From assembly GCA_902622245.1 (NCBI GenBank), contig CACNPC010000002.1, positions 167,560-231,559 on the forward strand: a stretch of DNA of 64,000 bases, in the 5' to 3' direction. Made by a program: the position numbers and the translations under genes. This document shows, in pieces, positions 25,656 to 34,215 of this stretch; positions within the stretch are counted from its first letter, which is position 1; every line of letters starts with the position of its first letter. The notes under the pieces are model-generated. The model did no database searches. It was not told the DNA's origin and saw nothing but the letters and a program-made list of their open reading frames with translations. This stretch comes from an uncultured Pelagibacteraceae bacterium. Lineage in GTDB: Bacteria; Pseudomonadota; Alphaproteobacteria; Pelagibacterales; Pelagibacteraceae.

Positions 25656-25705
25656 AACCCAATTTGAACAATTTTAAAACTTGAGTCAACCCATTTTGAA
25701 CAGTT
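25656..25705. promoter_or_regulatory. Two direct 18-bp sites, candidate operators of the tandem winged-helix protein
   Basis: AACCCAATTTGAACAATT (25656-25673) and AACCCATTTTGAACAGTT (25688-25705) agree at 16 of 18 positions. They lie in the 102-base divergent gap, 32 bp apart start to start, about three DNA turns, so both face the same side of the helix. That suits a protein with two DNA-binding domains. Binding is inferred, not shown. Confidence 0.5.
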
Positions 25706-25747
25706 AGGTTCTGTAAAATTTTTTTAGTATGTGATTTAATAATTTTG

Positions 25748-25954
25748 ATGAGTACTGAAAGCTTAAATAGGACATCTAATATTGAAATACCTGAAAAAAA
25801 ACCGAGAGCAATTCGAATGTCCCCTCGTAAAGTAAATATAGATGTTCTTAAGAAACGAGTAATCACTGAAAAGAAAAAAGAGGCAATGCAGTCAAAAATA
25901 ATAATACTTTCAGTCTGTTTATCTATCGGAATACTAGGATATTTTGCAGGTTAA
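25748..25954 (+). CDS. Small basic membrane-anchored protein, 68 residues
   Basis: A 68-residue protein starting at ATG 25748 with an N-terminal basic soluble part (about residues 1-47, rich in K and R with PRAIRMSPRKVN) and a single C-terminal transmembrane helix (about 50-66, ending GYFAG). I recognise no family. It is divergent from the tandem winged-helix regulator, and the shared gap has paired direct repeats. An overlapping minus-strand frame of similar length is considered spurious. It overlaps the convergent dehydrogenase gene by four bases. Confidence 0.6.
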   Translation: MSTESLNRTSNIEIPEKKPRAIRMSPRKVNIDVLKKRVITEKKKEAMQSKIIILSVCLSIGILGYFAG

Positions 25955-26955
25955 TTAGCTAAGAGAATATCTAAATCTTTTTTAATATTTTTTGGAATTT
26001 TTATAGCTTTTTTAGAGTTTGTTTTTGTTCTTAAAAACTTTTGCTCGCCAGGATAAAAGATTTTTTGTCCTTTTAAATTAGGTATTTTTTTTATTCTTTT
26101 AATATTTTTTTTTATCTCTTTTTTAAAATCTTTAACAAATAGATTGTCTTTAAATGCTAAAAATAAGTGACCGATATTTTGCGGGCCAGAGAAATCATCA
26201 AATGGGTCTTTTACTTTGCCACCATGATTACTTCCAACAAATACTCCAGTTAAAATATCTACCATCCAAGCTAATCCAGATCCTCTAAATCCAGCTATTG
26301 GAAGTTGTACCCCAGCAAGAGCTTCTTTTGCATTTGTAGTTGGTTTACCAAATTTGTTCAAAGCAACTCCATATGGTATTTTTTTTCCTAACTTTTCTGC
26401 AATCCGAATTTTACCTCTATTAATCATAGACATTGACGTATCCAGTATAAATGGAACCTTACTATTTGTTTGAGTTCCAAAACATATTGGATTAGTTCCA
26501 AAGACTGATTTTTTTCCACCAAAAGGCGCAATAGCTGGAGGAGCATTTGTAAATGCGAATGTTATTAAATTTTTTTTAACCGCTCGCTCGACGTAGTATC
26601 CAGATAGACCGTAATGTCCACTGTTTTTTACAGCAACTAACCCAATCCCTGTTTTTTTTGCATTTTGAATAGTTTTTTTAATAGCCTCATCTGCTGCAAC
26701 AAAACCAATAGAATTATCAGCATCAATTATTGATATAGATTTTGATATATTTTTTACAGTTATTTTAGGTCTCGGATTAATTACTTTTTTTGAGATTCTT
26801 TCACAATACATTTTTAAACGAGACAATCCATGTGAAGGCGCACCTACAAGCTCTGCATTCATAATTGCATTTGCGCAAACTATAGAGTGTTTTCTACTTA
26901 ATTTAAAATTAGTAAAAATTTTAATAATTAAATTTTTAAGCTCTTTTTCGTTCAT
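25951..26955 (-). CDS. Ldh2-type (malate/lactate/sulfolactate) dehydrogenase
   Basis: A 334-residue NAD(P)-dependent dehydrogenase of the Ldh2/YiaK/ComC family. The family catalytic histidine is in PSHGLSRLKMY near residue 45, and the second histidine block NSGHYGLSGYYV is near residue 115; APFGGKKSVFGTNPICFG is a further family motif. Members act on malate, lactate, ureidoglycolate, 2,3-diketogulonate or (as ComC-type enzymes) sulfolactate. The HpsN-like and SuyB genes nearby make sulfolactate a plausible substrate, but this is inference. Confidence 0.85.
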   Translation of the reverse strand: MNEKELKNLIIKIFTNFKLSRKHSIVCANAIMNAELVGAPSHGLSRLKMYCERISKKVINPRPKITVKNISKSISIIDADNSIGFVAADEAIKKTIQNAKKTGIGLVAVKNSGHYGLSGYYVERAVKKNLITFAFTNAPPAIAPFGGKKSVFGTNPICFGTQTNSKVPFILDTSMSMINRGKIRIAEKLGKKIPYGVALNKFGKPTTNAKEALAGVQLPIAGFRGSGLAWMVDILTGVFVGSNHGGKVKDPFDDFSGPQNIGHLFLAFKDNLFVKDFKKEIKKNIKRIKKIPNLKGQKIFYPGEQKFLRTKTNSKKAIKIPKNIKKDLDILLAN

Positions 26956-27105
26956 AATTTATGTAAACATAATTGATTTGAAAATTAAACTATAAATTGA
27001 ATATTTTTTTTATTTATTAAAATTATCTTTAAATTTAAAGTAACAAAAGATTAACATTAGTCGTTTAAATTTATTATCATTAACTAATAAAAAAGTGAGG
27101 GATAT

Positions 27106-28143
27106 ATGAAAAATATACTTAAAGTAGCTTCTATGGCTCTAGTTCTTTCATTAACACTTTTCGGCATTACAAATAAAGCTTCAGCTGCAAAACTAACTTT
27201 ATATTGCAGCGTTGAAATAGATGTTTGTGAAATGCTTGAACAAGCTTATGAAAAAGAAACTGGAACAAAAGTTGCTATGACAAGAGCAAGTAGTGGTGAA
27301 ACTTTTGCGAAAATAAAAGCAGAAGCATCAAATCCAAAAGGAGATGTTTGGTTTGGTGGAACAGGTGATCCACATTTAACTGCAGCACAAGAAAATTTAA
27401 CTGAGAAATATAAATCTGTTCATTTTAATGATTTATTACCTGCAGCTCAGAACCAAGCAAAAAATGCTGATTTTAAATCAGTAGGAATTTATGTTGGTGC
27501 ATTAGGTTTTGGATATAACAAAGATCTTTTAGCAAAAAAAGGTCTTCCAGCTCCAAAATCATGGATGGATTTAACAAAACCAATATATAAAGGCGAAATA
27601 CAAGTAGCAAATCCAAACTCATCTGGAACTGCTTACACTACCTTAGCCACTATTCTTCAAATATTTGGAGAAGATAAAGGTTGGGATTACATGAAAAAAC
27701 TTCATGCAAACATAAATACATATACTAAATCTGGTTCTGCACCAATTAAGGCAACTGGTAGAGGTGAAAACTTAATCGGTATTTGTTTCCAACATGATGG
27801 TGTGAAACAAACAAAAAAAGGTTTGCCGGTTGTTACGGTCTCACCAGCTGAAGGAACTGGATATGAAGTTGGATCTATGAGTATTATTGCAGGTGCAAGA
27901 AATATGAAGGAAGCTAAAAAGTTTTATGACTGGGCTTTAAGTCCCGCTATTCAAACTATGGTCTTCACTTCAGGAAAATCTTTGCAAGTGCCATCTAATA
28001 CTAAAGCAAAAGCTGATCCTGATGCTCCAGACTTATCAACAATAAACTTAATTGATTATAATTTTAAAGTTTATGGAGATAAAAGTACTAGAGCGAGTTT
28101 GTTGTCCAAATGGGATAACGATGTTTCTGTAATTCCTAGATAA
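27106..28143 (+). CDS. Fe3+-type ABC importer, periplasmic binding protein
   Basis: A 345-residue periplasmic binding protein of the FbpA/FutA/AfuA family (COG1840), with a signal peptide (residues 1-27, ending ASAAK). The N-terminal LTLYCSVEIDVCEMLEQAYEKETGTK strand-helix motif is characteristic, with GDVWFGGTGDPH at about residue 85 and a tyrosine-rich C-terminal lobe. Iron-binding members use a C-lobe tyrosine pair; I cannot confirm these here. The phosphonate- and polyamine-type members of the same fold are alternatives. It heads a three-gene operon, nine bases before the permease. Confidence 0.88.
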   Translation: MKNILKVASMALVLSLTLFGITNKASAAKLTLYCSVEIDVCEMLEQAYEKETGTKVAMTRASSGETFAKIKAEASNPKGDVWFGGTGDPHLTAAQENLTEKYKSVHFNDLLPAAQNQAKNADFKSVGIYVGALGFGYNKDLLAKKGLPAPKSWMDLTKPIYKGEIQVANPNSSGTAYTTLATILQIFGEDKGWDYMKKLHANINTYTKSGSAPIKATGRGENLIGICFQHDGVKQTKKGLPVVTVSPAEGTGYEVGSMSIIAGARNMKEAKKFYDWALSPAIQTMVFTSGKSLQVPSNTKAKADPDAPDLSTINLIDYNFKVYGDKSTRASLLSKWDNDVSVIPR

Positions 28144-28152
28144 GGAATTATA

Positions 28153-30351
28153 ATGAGAGGGCTCGTTATCTGTTGGATGCTCGTGGGAGTATTGGGTTTC
28201 CTAATATTTCCATGGTATGTAACAGGTGACGGGTTTTTCTCAATAAACTGGATTTTAGAATATTCTTTAGAAGATTACGGTTCTGTATTACCGCAGGTAT
28301 TTATAAATAAAAAATATTGGCTTCTTCCTTTAATTGTTCCTTTATTTTTTCCATTATCAACTTTAAAATTAAATCAGAATAATCCTATTTATTCCAAAAT
28401 TTTCTTGTACTCAGGATTGTTTGGTATTTTTTATTTTATTCTTCAGGGGTTTTCAATTGGCATAAGAGGGTGGAATTTTGAAATCTTTCAATCGATTTTT
28501 GGCGATGTAGAAAATCAATTTGGAGTAGGGTCTGGTGCAGTTCTTTTATGCTCTACATTTATTTTTTATATTACACATGGGCTATCCTCGCGTGGGTGGT
28601 TGAATGGAGATAATTTTATTGTAGGAAGTATAGGAAGCATAATTATTCTAGTTTCAACTTTCGTTTTTTTTCCTATTTTTAGAATGTTTGCTGTTGCCTT
28701 TAAAGGCACAGAAGGTGGATATGAAATTAGTAATTTTTCAACCAAAATATTTAATAAAGGAATTTGGGGTCTTGATTGTCTATATAGTGATTATGCATGT
28801 GGTGTTTTTTGGAACACTGTTACTATGGGAACACTTACAGCTTTCTCATCAACAATTTTGGGTTTAGGTTTTGCTTTATTAATTGCAAGAACAAGTTTTA
28901 AATTTAAAAAAACCATTAGAATTTTATCTGTTTTACCAATTATAACTCCTCCATTTGTAATTGGTTTAGCGATAATAATTTTATTTGGTAGAACGGGAGT
29001 TGTAAGTTCTTTTCTTGAATGGGCTTTCGAGATAGAGCCCTCGAGATGGATTTATGGTTTACCAGGAATATGGTTTGCACAAACTCTTGCTTTTACTCCT
29101 ATTGCTTTTTTAGTTTTAATAGGAGTAGTTGAAAGTGTAAGTCCTGCAATGGAAGAGGCTTCACAAACATTGAGAGCTTCAAAATGGCAAGTTTTTAAAA
29201 CTGTTACATTACCTTTAATGAGACCTGGAATTGCAAATGCATTTTTGCTTGGGTTTATTGAAAGCTTAGCTGATTTTGGAAATCCACTTGTACTAGGTGC
29301 CGAATATGATGTTTTATCTACAGAAATATTCTTTGCAATTGTAGGTGCACAGTATGATGAAACTAAAGCTGCAATATTAGCAATGATTTTATTAACCGTT
29401 GTTCTGGTAGTATTTTATCTTCAGAACCAATGGTTGGGAAAAAAATCCTATATTTCAATTTCTGGGAAAGGTGATAGTGGAGTTCATCCTGAATTACCAA
29501 ATAATACTAAGTGGATAATTTACTCAACTGTTCTACCTTGGGCACTCCTTACATTTATAATTTATATAATGATTATGTTTGGTGGATTTGTAGAGATGTG
29601 GGGTGTCGATCACAGTTTTACGTTAAGACATTATGTTGAAGCATTTAGTGTTGAATGGGTTAAAGAAAGAGGAATTTTGTGGACTGGTACTGCGTGGAAT
29701 TCTTTTAACACTACTTTTGCGATAGCATTAATTTCATCATTTCCTACTGCTGCAATAGGTATTTTAACAGCATATCTACTTACAAGACACAAGTTTAAAG
29801 GAAAAAATGCTTTCGAATTCGGTACAATGTTAAGTTTTGCAATACCTGGAAGTGTTATTGGTGTGAGTTACGTTTTTGCGTTTAATGTTCCGCCACTTGA
29901 ACTTACAGGAACAGGAATTATTTTGGTAATCGCTTTTGTATTTAGAAATATGCCGGTTGGGGTTAGGGCAGGTATAGCTTCAATGAATCAATTAGATCCT
30001 CATTTAGATGAAGCATCATCAACATTAAATGCATCTAGTTCTCAAACTTTTAGGAATGTAATTCTTCCATTGCTTAAACCTGCAATTACTGCTTCTTTAG
30101 TTTTTAGTTTTGTTAGAGCAATGACGGCAATTAGTGCTGTTATATTCCTTGTTAGTGCTAATTATGATTTAGCTGTCTCATATATATTAGGAAGATTAGA
30201 AAACAATGATTATGGTCTAGCAATTGTTTACTCATCTGCATTAATTGTTGTTATGTTATTTACAATAACATTAATGCAATTAATAATAGGTAAACGAAAA
30301 TTAGGAAGAAGAGAAGAAACAGCAGGAATATTACAAGGAAATTTTGGATAA
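28153..30351 (+). CDS. Fe3+-type ABC importer, double permease
   Basis: A 732-residue permease in which two binding-protein-dependent transport modules are fused, as in FbpB. Each module has an EAA loop: first near residue 340 (MEEASQTLRASKWQVFKTVTLPLMRPGIANAF), second near 620 (LDEASSTLNASSSQTFRNVILPLLKPAI). About 12 membrane segments precede and separate them, with extra hydrophobic segments at the N terminus that lengthen it compared with the 500-550 of classical FbpB. It follows the binding protein by nine bases (Shine-Dalgarno AAGG). Confidence 0.9.
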   Translation: MRGLVICWMLVGVLGFLIFPWYVTGDGFFSINWILEYSLEDYGSVLPQVFINKKYWLLPLIVPLFFPLSTLKLNQNNPIYSKIFLYSGLFGIFYFILQGFSIGIRGWNFEIFQSIFGDVENQFGVGSGAVLLCSTFIFYITHGLSSRGWLNGDNFIVGSIGSIIILVSTFVFFPIFRMFAVAFKGTEGGYEISNFSTKIFNKGIWGLDCLYSDYACGVFWNTVTMGTLTAFSSTILGLGFALLIARTSFKFKKTIRILSVLPIITPPFVIGLAIIILFGRTGVVSSFLEWAFEIEPSRWIYGLPGIWFAQTLAFTPIAFLVLIGVVESVSPAMEEASQTLRASKWQVFKTVTLPLMRPGIANAFLLGFIESLADFGNPLVLGAEYDVLSTEIFFAIVGAQYDETKAAILAMILLTVVLVVFYLQNQWLGKKSYISISGKGDSGVHPELPNNTKWIIYSTVLPWALLTFIIYIMIMFGGFVEMWGVDHSFTLRHYVEAFSVEWVKERGILWTGTAWNSFNTTFAIALISSFPTAAIGILTAYLLTRHKFKGKNAFEFGTMLSFAIPGSVIGVSYVFAFNVPPLELTGTGIILVIAFVFRNMPVGVRAGIASMNQLDPHLDEASSTLNASSSQTFRNVILPLLKPAITASLVFSFVRAMTAISAVIFLVSANYDLAVSYILGRLENNDYGLAIVYSSALIVVMLFTITLMQLIIGKRKLGRREETAGILQGNFG

Positions 30352-31406
30352 TGAAAAAAGCAGAAGTAAAATTTGAAAATATTACAAAAAAATTTAATCA
30401 GACTGTAGCAGTAGATAATGTGAGTTGTACTTTTGAAGCAGGAACACTGACTACATTATTAGGTCCCTCTGGATGTGGAAAAACTACTTCTTTAAGAATT
30501 ATTGCTGGTTTAGAAAGAGCTACCAGTGGCAGAATATTAGTAGAAAATGAAGATGTAACATTATTACCAGCAACAGATAGAGATGTATCTATGGTATTCC
30601 AATCTTATGCTTTGTTCCCACATATGAGTGTGCTTGAAAATGTATCTTATGGTTTGAAAATGATAAATGTTCCAAAAGAAGAATTTACAGAAAAGTCGTT
30701 AGAAACTCTTAAGTTAGTTAATTTAGAAGGTTATGAAAATAGGATGCCCTCAGAGTTATCTGGAGGTCAACAACAAAGAGTAGCTGTTGCAAGAGCAATT
30801 GTGCTAAAACCAAAGGTTCTACTCTTTGACGAGCCTTTATCTAATTTAGATGCAAAATTAAGAAGACAAGTAAGAGAGGATATTAGAGAAATTCAACAAA
30901 AACTTGGAGTAACTACAATTTATGTAACTCATGATCAAGAGGAAGCATTAGCAATTTCTGACAAAGTAATTGTAATGAACAATGCTATTATTGCTCAACA
31001 AGGTAGTCCAAAAGAATTGTATAACTTTCCTAAAACAAAATTTGTAGCTAACTTCATAGGAGACGCAAATGTCGTTAAAGCTGAAATCATTAATCAAAAT
31101 AACAATATTTACGAGATTCAATTAGCAGAAATGAAAATTAATATAGAAAGTGATCAAAAATTAGAAAGTTCAGTTTCCGTCTCTTTAAGACCAGAAAAAA
31201 TAACTATTTCAAAAAGTCCTGAAGAAAACTCAATACATGCATCTGTTAATAATGCGTCATTCGTTGGAAATAGTTATCAGTACATAGTTAATTCAAAAGT
31301 CGGTAAAATTTACGTAGTTTCTAGCGATACAAATGAAATATTTAATGTTGGAGAAAACGTTTATTTAAAATTCGACGAAAAAGAATTGCGGTTACTTGAC
31401 GATTAA
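30351..31406 (+). CDS. Fe3+-type ABC importer, ATPase
   Basis: A 351-residue ABC ATPase with Walker A GPSGCGKTT, Q-loop VFQSYALFPHM, signature LSGGQQQRVAVARAI and Walker B VLLFDEPLSNLD, then a C-terminal TOBE-type regulatory part (residues about 240-350) as in FbpC/PotA. It powers the double permease. It begins on the stop of the permease gene (TAATG overlap), so the three genes form a coupled operon. It ends three bases before the convergent tauC stop. Confidence 0.93.
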   Translation: MKKAEVKFENITKKFNQTVAVDNVSCTFEAGTLTTLLGPSGCGKTTSLRIIAGLERATSGRILVENEDVTLLPATDRDVSMVFQSYALFPHMSVLENVSYGLKMINVPKEEFTEKSLETLKLVNLEGYENRMPSELSGGQQQRVAVARAIVLKPKVLLFDEPLSNLDAKLRRQVREDIREIQQKLGVTTIYVTHDQEEALAISDKVIVMNNAIIAQQGSPKELYNFPKTKFVANFIGDANVVKAEIINQNNNIYEIQLAEMKINIESDQKLESSVSVSLRPEKITISKSPEENSIHASVNNASFVGNSYQYIVNSKVGKIYVVSSDTNEIFNVGENVYLKFDEKELRLLDD

Positions 31407-31409
31407 GGA

Positions 31410-33335
31410 TTAACCTTTGCCTCTCCAAGGTATCGTCTTATCTATAATTTTTCTCAAAGTTACGTCAAAAAGAAGACCCAACATACCCATTATAAAAATT
31501 GTGATCCAAATTACTTCATATTGAAAATATTTTTTGGCAACATTTTCAACAAATCCAATTCCAGTTGTACCTGCTAAAAATTCTGCTGCAACTAAAGTGC
31601 CCCAGCACATACCAACAGCTACTCTAATACCTGTTAAAATTTCAGGTAAAGAATTTGGAAAAATAACATATCTAAGTATTTGTCTTTTAGAAGCACCAAG
31701 AGAATGCGCTGCATGTATTTTAGATAACTGTGTACCTGATGCTCCAGCTCTGGCTGAAATAATCATTATAGATAATGAAACCATAAATAATAAAAATACT
31801 TTTCCTGTATTATCAATCCCTAAAACCGAGATTATTAAAGGAGCCCACGCAAGAGGAGGTACTGGTCTATAAAGTTCAATTAATGGATCAAAGAAACCTT
31901 TAGCAAATCTATTTAAGCCCATGAAAAGTCCTAATGGTACACCAATCAATATTCCAAAAACTAATCCAAGAAAAACTCTTAAAAATGAATCCCAAATATG
32001 ACCATAAGGAACAGGGATTTTAAATAATTTAAAATCACCAGTAACAATTTTTAAAACTTTACCTTTAAAATTTTGCTTAACCACACCGTCTTTAGTGTGA
32101 ACCGGATATTCTCCAGGCAAAACATCGGCTATCCAATCCGGCAATATAAAGCCAATTATCTGGCTTACATCCATCATATCAATCCAAAGAAGTGGGATAT
32201 TTTTGTAACCTACACTTGGCTTAGACATTAAAATAAATTTATTAAGTGTATCGGAGGGTTTTGGTAACCATCTACCTGAACCTTGCTCAGAACAACTAGG
32301 ACCACTTGCAACTATAGTTCCAGCAGGGAATAAAAGAATGTCAATTAATCTTAAACCTCCTTGCTCAGTTTTTTGAAGATTATCAAATTCAATAATTGCA
32401 TTTTGCATTTCATTAAGAGCATTAGGTGGATAAATACTTGCAAATTCAATTCTTCTTGCAATTTTTACAATGTTTTTTGCGTAAGTAGATGCCAGTTCCT
32501 CAGTGTCATCTAAATTTTTTCTATATAATTTTATCTCTGATTTAAGTTCTTTTATTGCATTTTTGAATTGAGGATTATGGTTTCTTAATTTAAAAAATTT
32601 ATCATTAATTTTTTTTAATTGTTCAGCTGCAGCGTGAAATTTCAACCCTCTATCTGTTTCAGGCACTAAAGGCACTTCAATAGTATTTTCTATTGATCCT
32701 GTTCCGGCACTTACAGTTACTATGCCCCAGCTTCCTTGCTCAGCAATTGCTTTTTGTCTTTCATTTTTTTGCTCTGGTGTTTCAAATGGATAATCTTTCT
32801 TTTGAAAATTAGTACTTAATAATCTAATTTCATCAGTCATCTCATCTATTTTAATTTTTGTGTTAATCTCCATTAGATTATCGTTAGTAAGTAATGGAAT
32901 TAATTTGTTTGTTTTATTAATAAAACCAACTAATGCAGTTTTCTGTATGTTGCTTAAATCTGGCGAATTTTGAATTTCTAAACTTATTTTTTTAAGATTT
33001 TTATTTTCTATTTTTATTATTGAAGTACTTTTGAATTCTCTTTCTTCAATTGGAAATTGATATTTTAATCCTAATAAAGACTCATTTATTTTTGCGACCT
33101 GGCATAATTCATTTGCTGATTTTGGATAAAATCCTTTTGCAATATCCCAAGAATAATAAAGCCAAACTAACAATATTGCACTACTTCCGACAATTATCCA
33201 ATGAGTTCCACCTTTTGCTCTTTCTGGATTTCCAAAAACTGCATCAACTTTTTCAGTTTTTATTAAACGTCTTCCATAAAGTATGCACCCGATAATTGAT
33301 ACGAGAATTAATATTGTTATTATTTGAGTAAACAT
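31410..33335 (-). CDS. tauC: Taurine-type ABC permease TauC with a large N-terminal extension
   Basis: A 641-residue permease; TauC/SsuC-type permeases are usually about 260-280 residues. Only the last 200 residues form the usual core, with the EAA loop HAAHSLGASKRQILRYVIFPNSLPEI near residue 560. In front are two membrane helices (about 1-20 and 45-65), a predicted periplasmic region of about 300 residues with helical, coiled-coil-like segments and a cysteine (GPSCSEQG). The extension might contact the binding protein or cell envelope. It is next to tauB and tauA and shares their strand; the codon following the tauB gene is contiguous. Confidence 0.85.
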   Translation of the reverse strand: MFTQIITILILVSIIGCILYGRRLIKTEKVDAVFGNPERAKGGTHWIIVGSSAILLVWLYYSWDIAKGFYPKSANELCQVAKINESLLGLKYQFPIEEREFKSTSIIKIENKNLKKISLEIQNSPDLSNIQKTALVGFINKTNKLIPLLTNDNLMEINTKIKIDEMTDEIRLLSTNFQKKDYPFETPEQKNERQKAIAEQGSWGIVTVSAGTGSIENTIEVPLVPETDRGLKFHAAAEQLKKINDKFFKLRNHNPQFKNAIKELKSEIKLYRKNLDDTEELASTYAKNIVKIARRIEFASIYPPNALNEMQNAIIEFDNLQKTEQGGLRLIDILLFPAGTIVASGPSCSEQGSGRWLPKPSDTLNKFILMSKPSVGYKNIPLLWIDMMDVSQIIGFILPDWIADVLPGEYPVHTKDGVVKQNFKGKVLKIVTGDFKLFKIPVPYGHIWDSFLRVFLGLVFGILIGVPLGLFMGLNRFAKGFFDPLIELYRPVPPLAWAPLIISVLGIDNTGKVFLLFMVSLSIMIISARAGASGTQLSKIHAAHSLGASKRQILRYVIFPNSLPEILTGIRVAVGMCWGTLVAAEFLAGTTGIGFVENVAKKYFQYEVIWITIFIMGMLGLLFDVTLRKIIDKTIPWRGKG

Positions 33336-34133
33336 TTAATTTTCTTTTCCCATAATTTCTTCCTCCATGTTCCAAATCATGGATAAAATTTCTTCTCTTT
33401 TTGATGAAAAATCTTTATTTTTTTTTATTTCTCTTAAATCTTCTTTTAATCCCATCTCTGCAAATGGAAGATTATATTCTTTATGTATCCTACCTGGTCT
33501 TGGTGCCATTACATACAACCTTTCACCAAGCAGTAGTGCTTCCTCAACCGAGTGCGTAATTAAAATAATTGTTTTTCCAGTTTCTTTCCAAATTTTCAAA
33601 ACTAAAGATTGCATTTTTTCTCTTGTTAAAGCATCAAGAGCACCTAAAGGCTCATCCATTAAAATCAAATCAGGATCATTGATTAAACATCTTGCAAGAG
33701 CTACTCTTTGCTGCATTCCTCCAGATAATTGATATGTTGGGGTATTTCCAAATCCTTTTAAGCCAACAATCTCCAGCCACTCATCAACTTTTTTCGAAGT
33801 TTCTATAGGATCTTTTTTTTTCATTCTAAGACCAAAGTTTACGTTCTCTGCAACAGTCAACCATTCGAATAATGCACCTTGTTGAAAAACCATGCCTCTT
33901 TCAACTCCAGGTCCATCAATTTCTTTACCATTCAAAGTTATATTTCCAGATGTTGGTCTTAAGAAACCAGCTGCAATATTTAACAAAGTTGTTTTTCCAC
34001 AACCAGAGGGCCCAAGAACTGTTAGAAGTTCTCCTTTTTTTAATTTGAAATTTAAATCTTTTAAAGCATGAACAGTCTCTCCTTTTGGAGTTTTGAAAAT
34101 CATGTTTAAGTTTTGAGATATTAAATCACTCAT
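33336..34133 (-). CDS. tauB: Taurine ABC importer ATPase TauB
   Basis: A 265-residue ABC ATPase with Walker A GPSGCGKTT near residue 40, signature LSGGMQQRVALARCL near residue 140 and Walker B LILMDEPLGALD. It matches the nitrate/sulfonate/taurine class. It ends one base before tauC starts, so the permease is translationally close. It is separated from tauA by about 80 bases that contain a terminator-like hairpin. Confidence 0.93.
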   Translation of the reverse strand: MSDLISQNLNMIFKTPKGETVHALKDLNFKLKKGELLTVLGPSGCGKTTLLNIAAGFLRPTSGNITLNGKEIDGPGVERGMVFQQGALFEWLTVAENVNFGLRMKKKDPIETSKKVDEWLEIVGLKGFGNTPTYQLSGGMQQRVALARCLINDPDLILMDEPLGALDALTREKMQSLVLKIWKETGKTIILITHSVEEALLLGERLYVMAPRPGRIHKEYNLPFAEMGLKEDLREIKKNKDFSSKREEILSMIWNMEEEIMGKEN

Positions 34134-34165
34134 TAGTTGTCTTTATATAAAATATTTACTTAAAA

Positions 34166-34196
34166 AAATAGGCACCAATAAAATTGGCGCCTATTT
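34166..34196 (-). terminator. Terminator-like hairpin between tauA and tauB
   Basis: The sequence has arms AAATAGGC/GCCTATTT, one mismatch, a second 5-bp stem (CCAAT/ATTGG) and a 3-base loop. On the minus strand the stem is followed by a run of seven T. This is a proper intrinsic terminator form and must be leaky if tauB and tauC are transcribed from the tauA promoter. It would make tauA mRNA more abundant than tauBC. Confidence 0.75.
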
Positions 34197-34215
34197 AATT
34201 ATTCTAATCTTTAAA

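Noticed and set aside
25642..25866. A 74-residue minus-strand frame over the regulator's upstream region
   Set aside because: It covers the candidate operators and overlaps the better supported 68-residue gene on the other strand. Its composition shows no clear domain or helix pattern, so it is most likely a chance frame.
31534..31872. 112-residue plus-strand frame inside tauC
   Set aside because: It lies opposite the permease core, whose EAA loop is clear. Open frames opposite hydrophobic genes are common.
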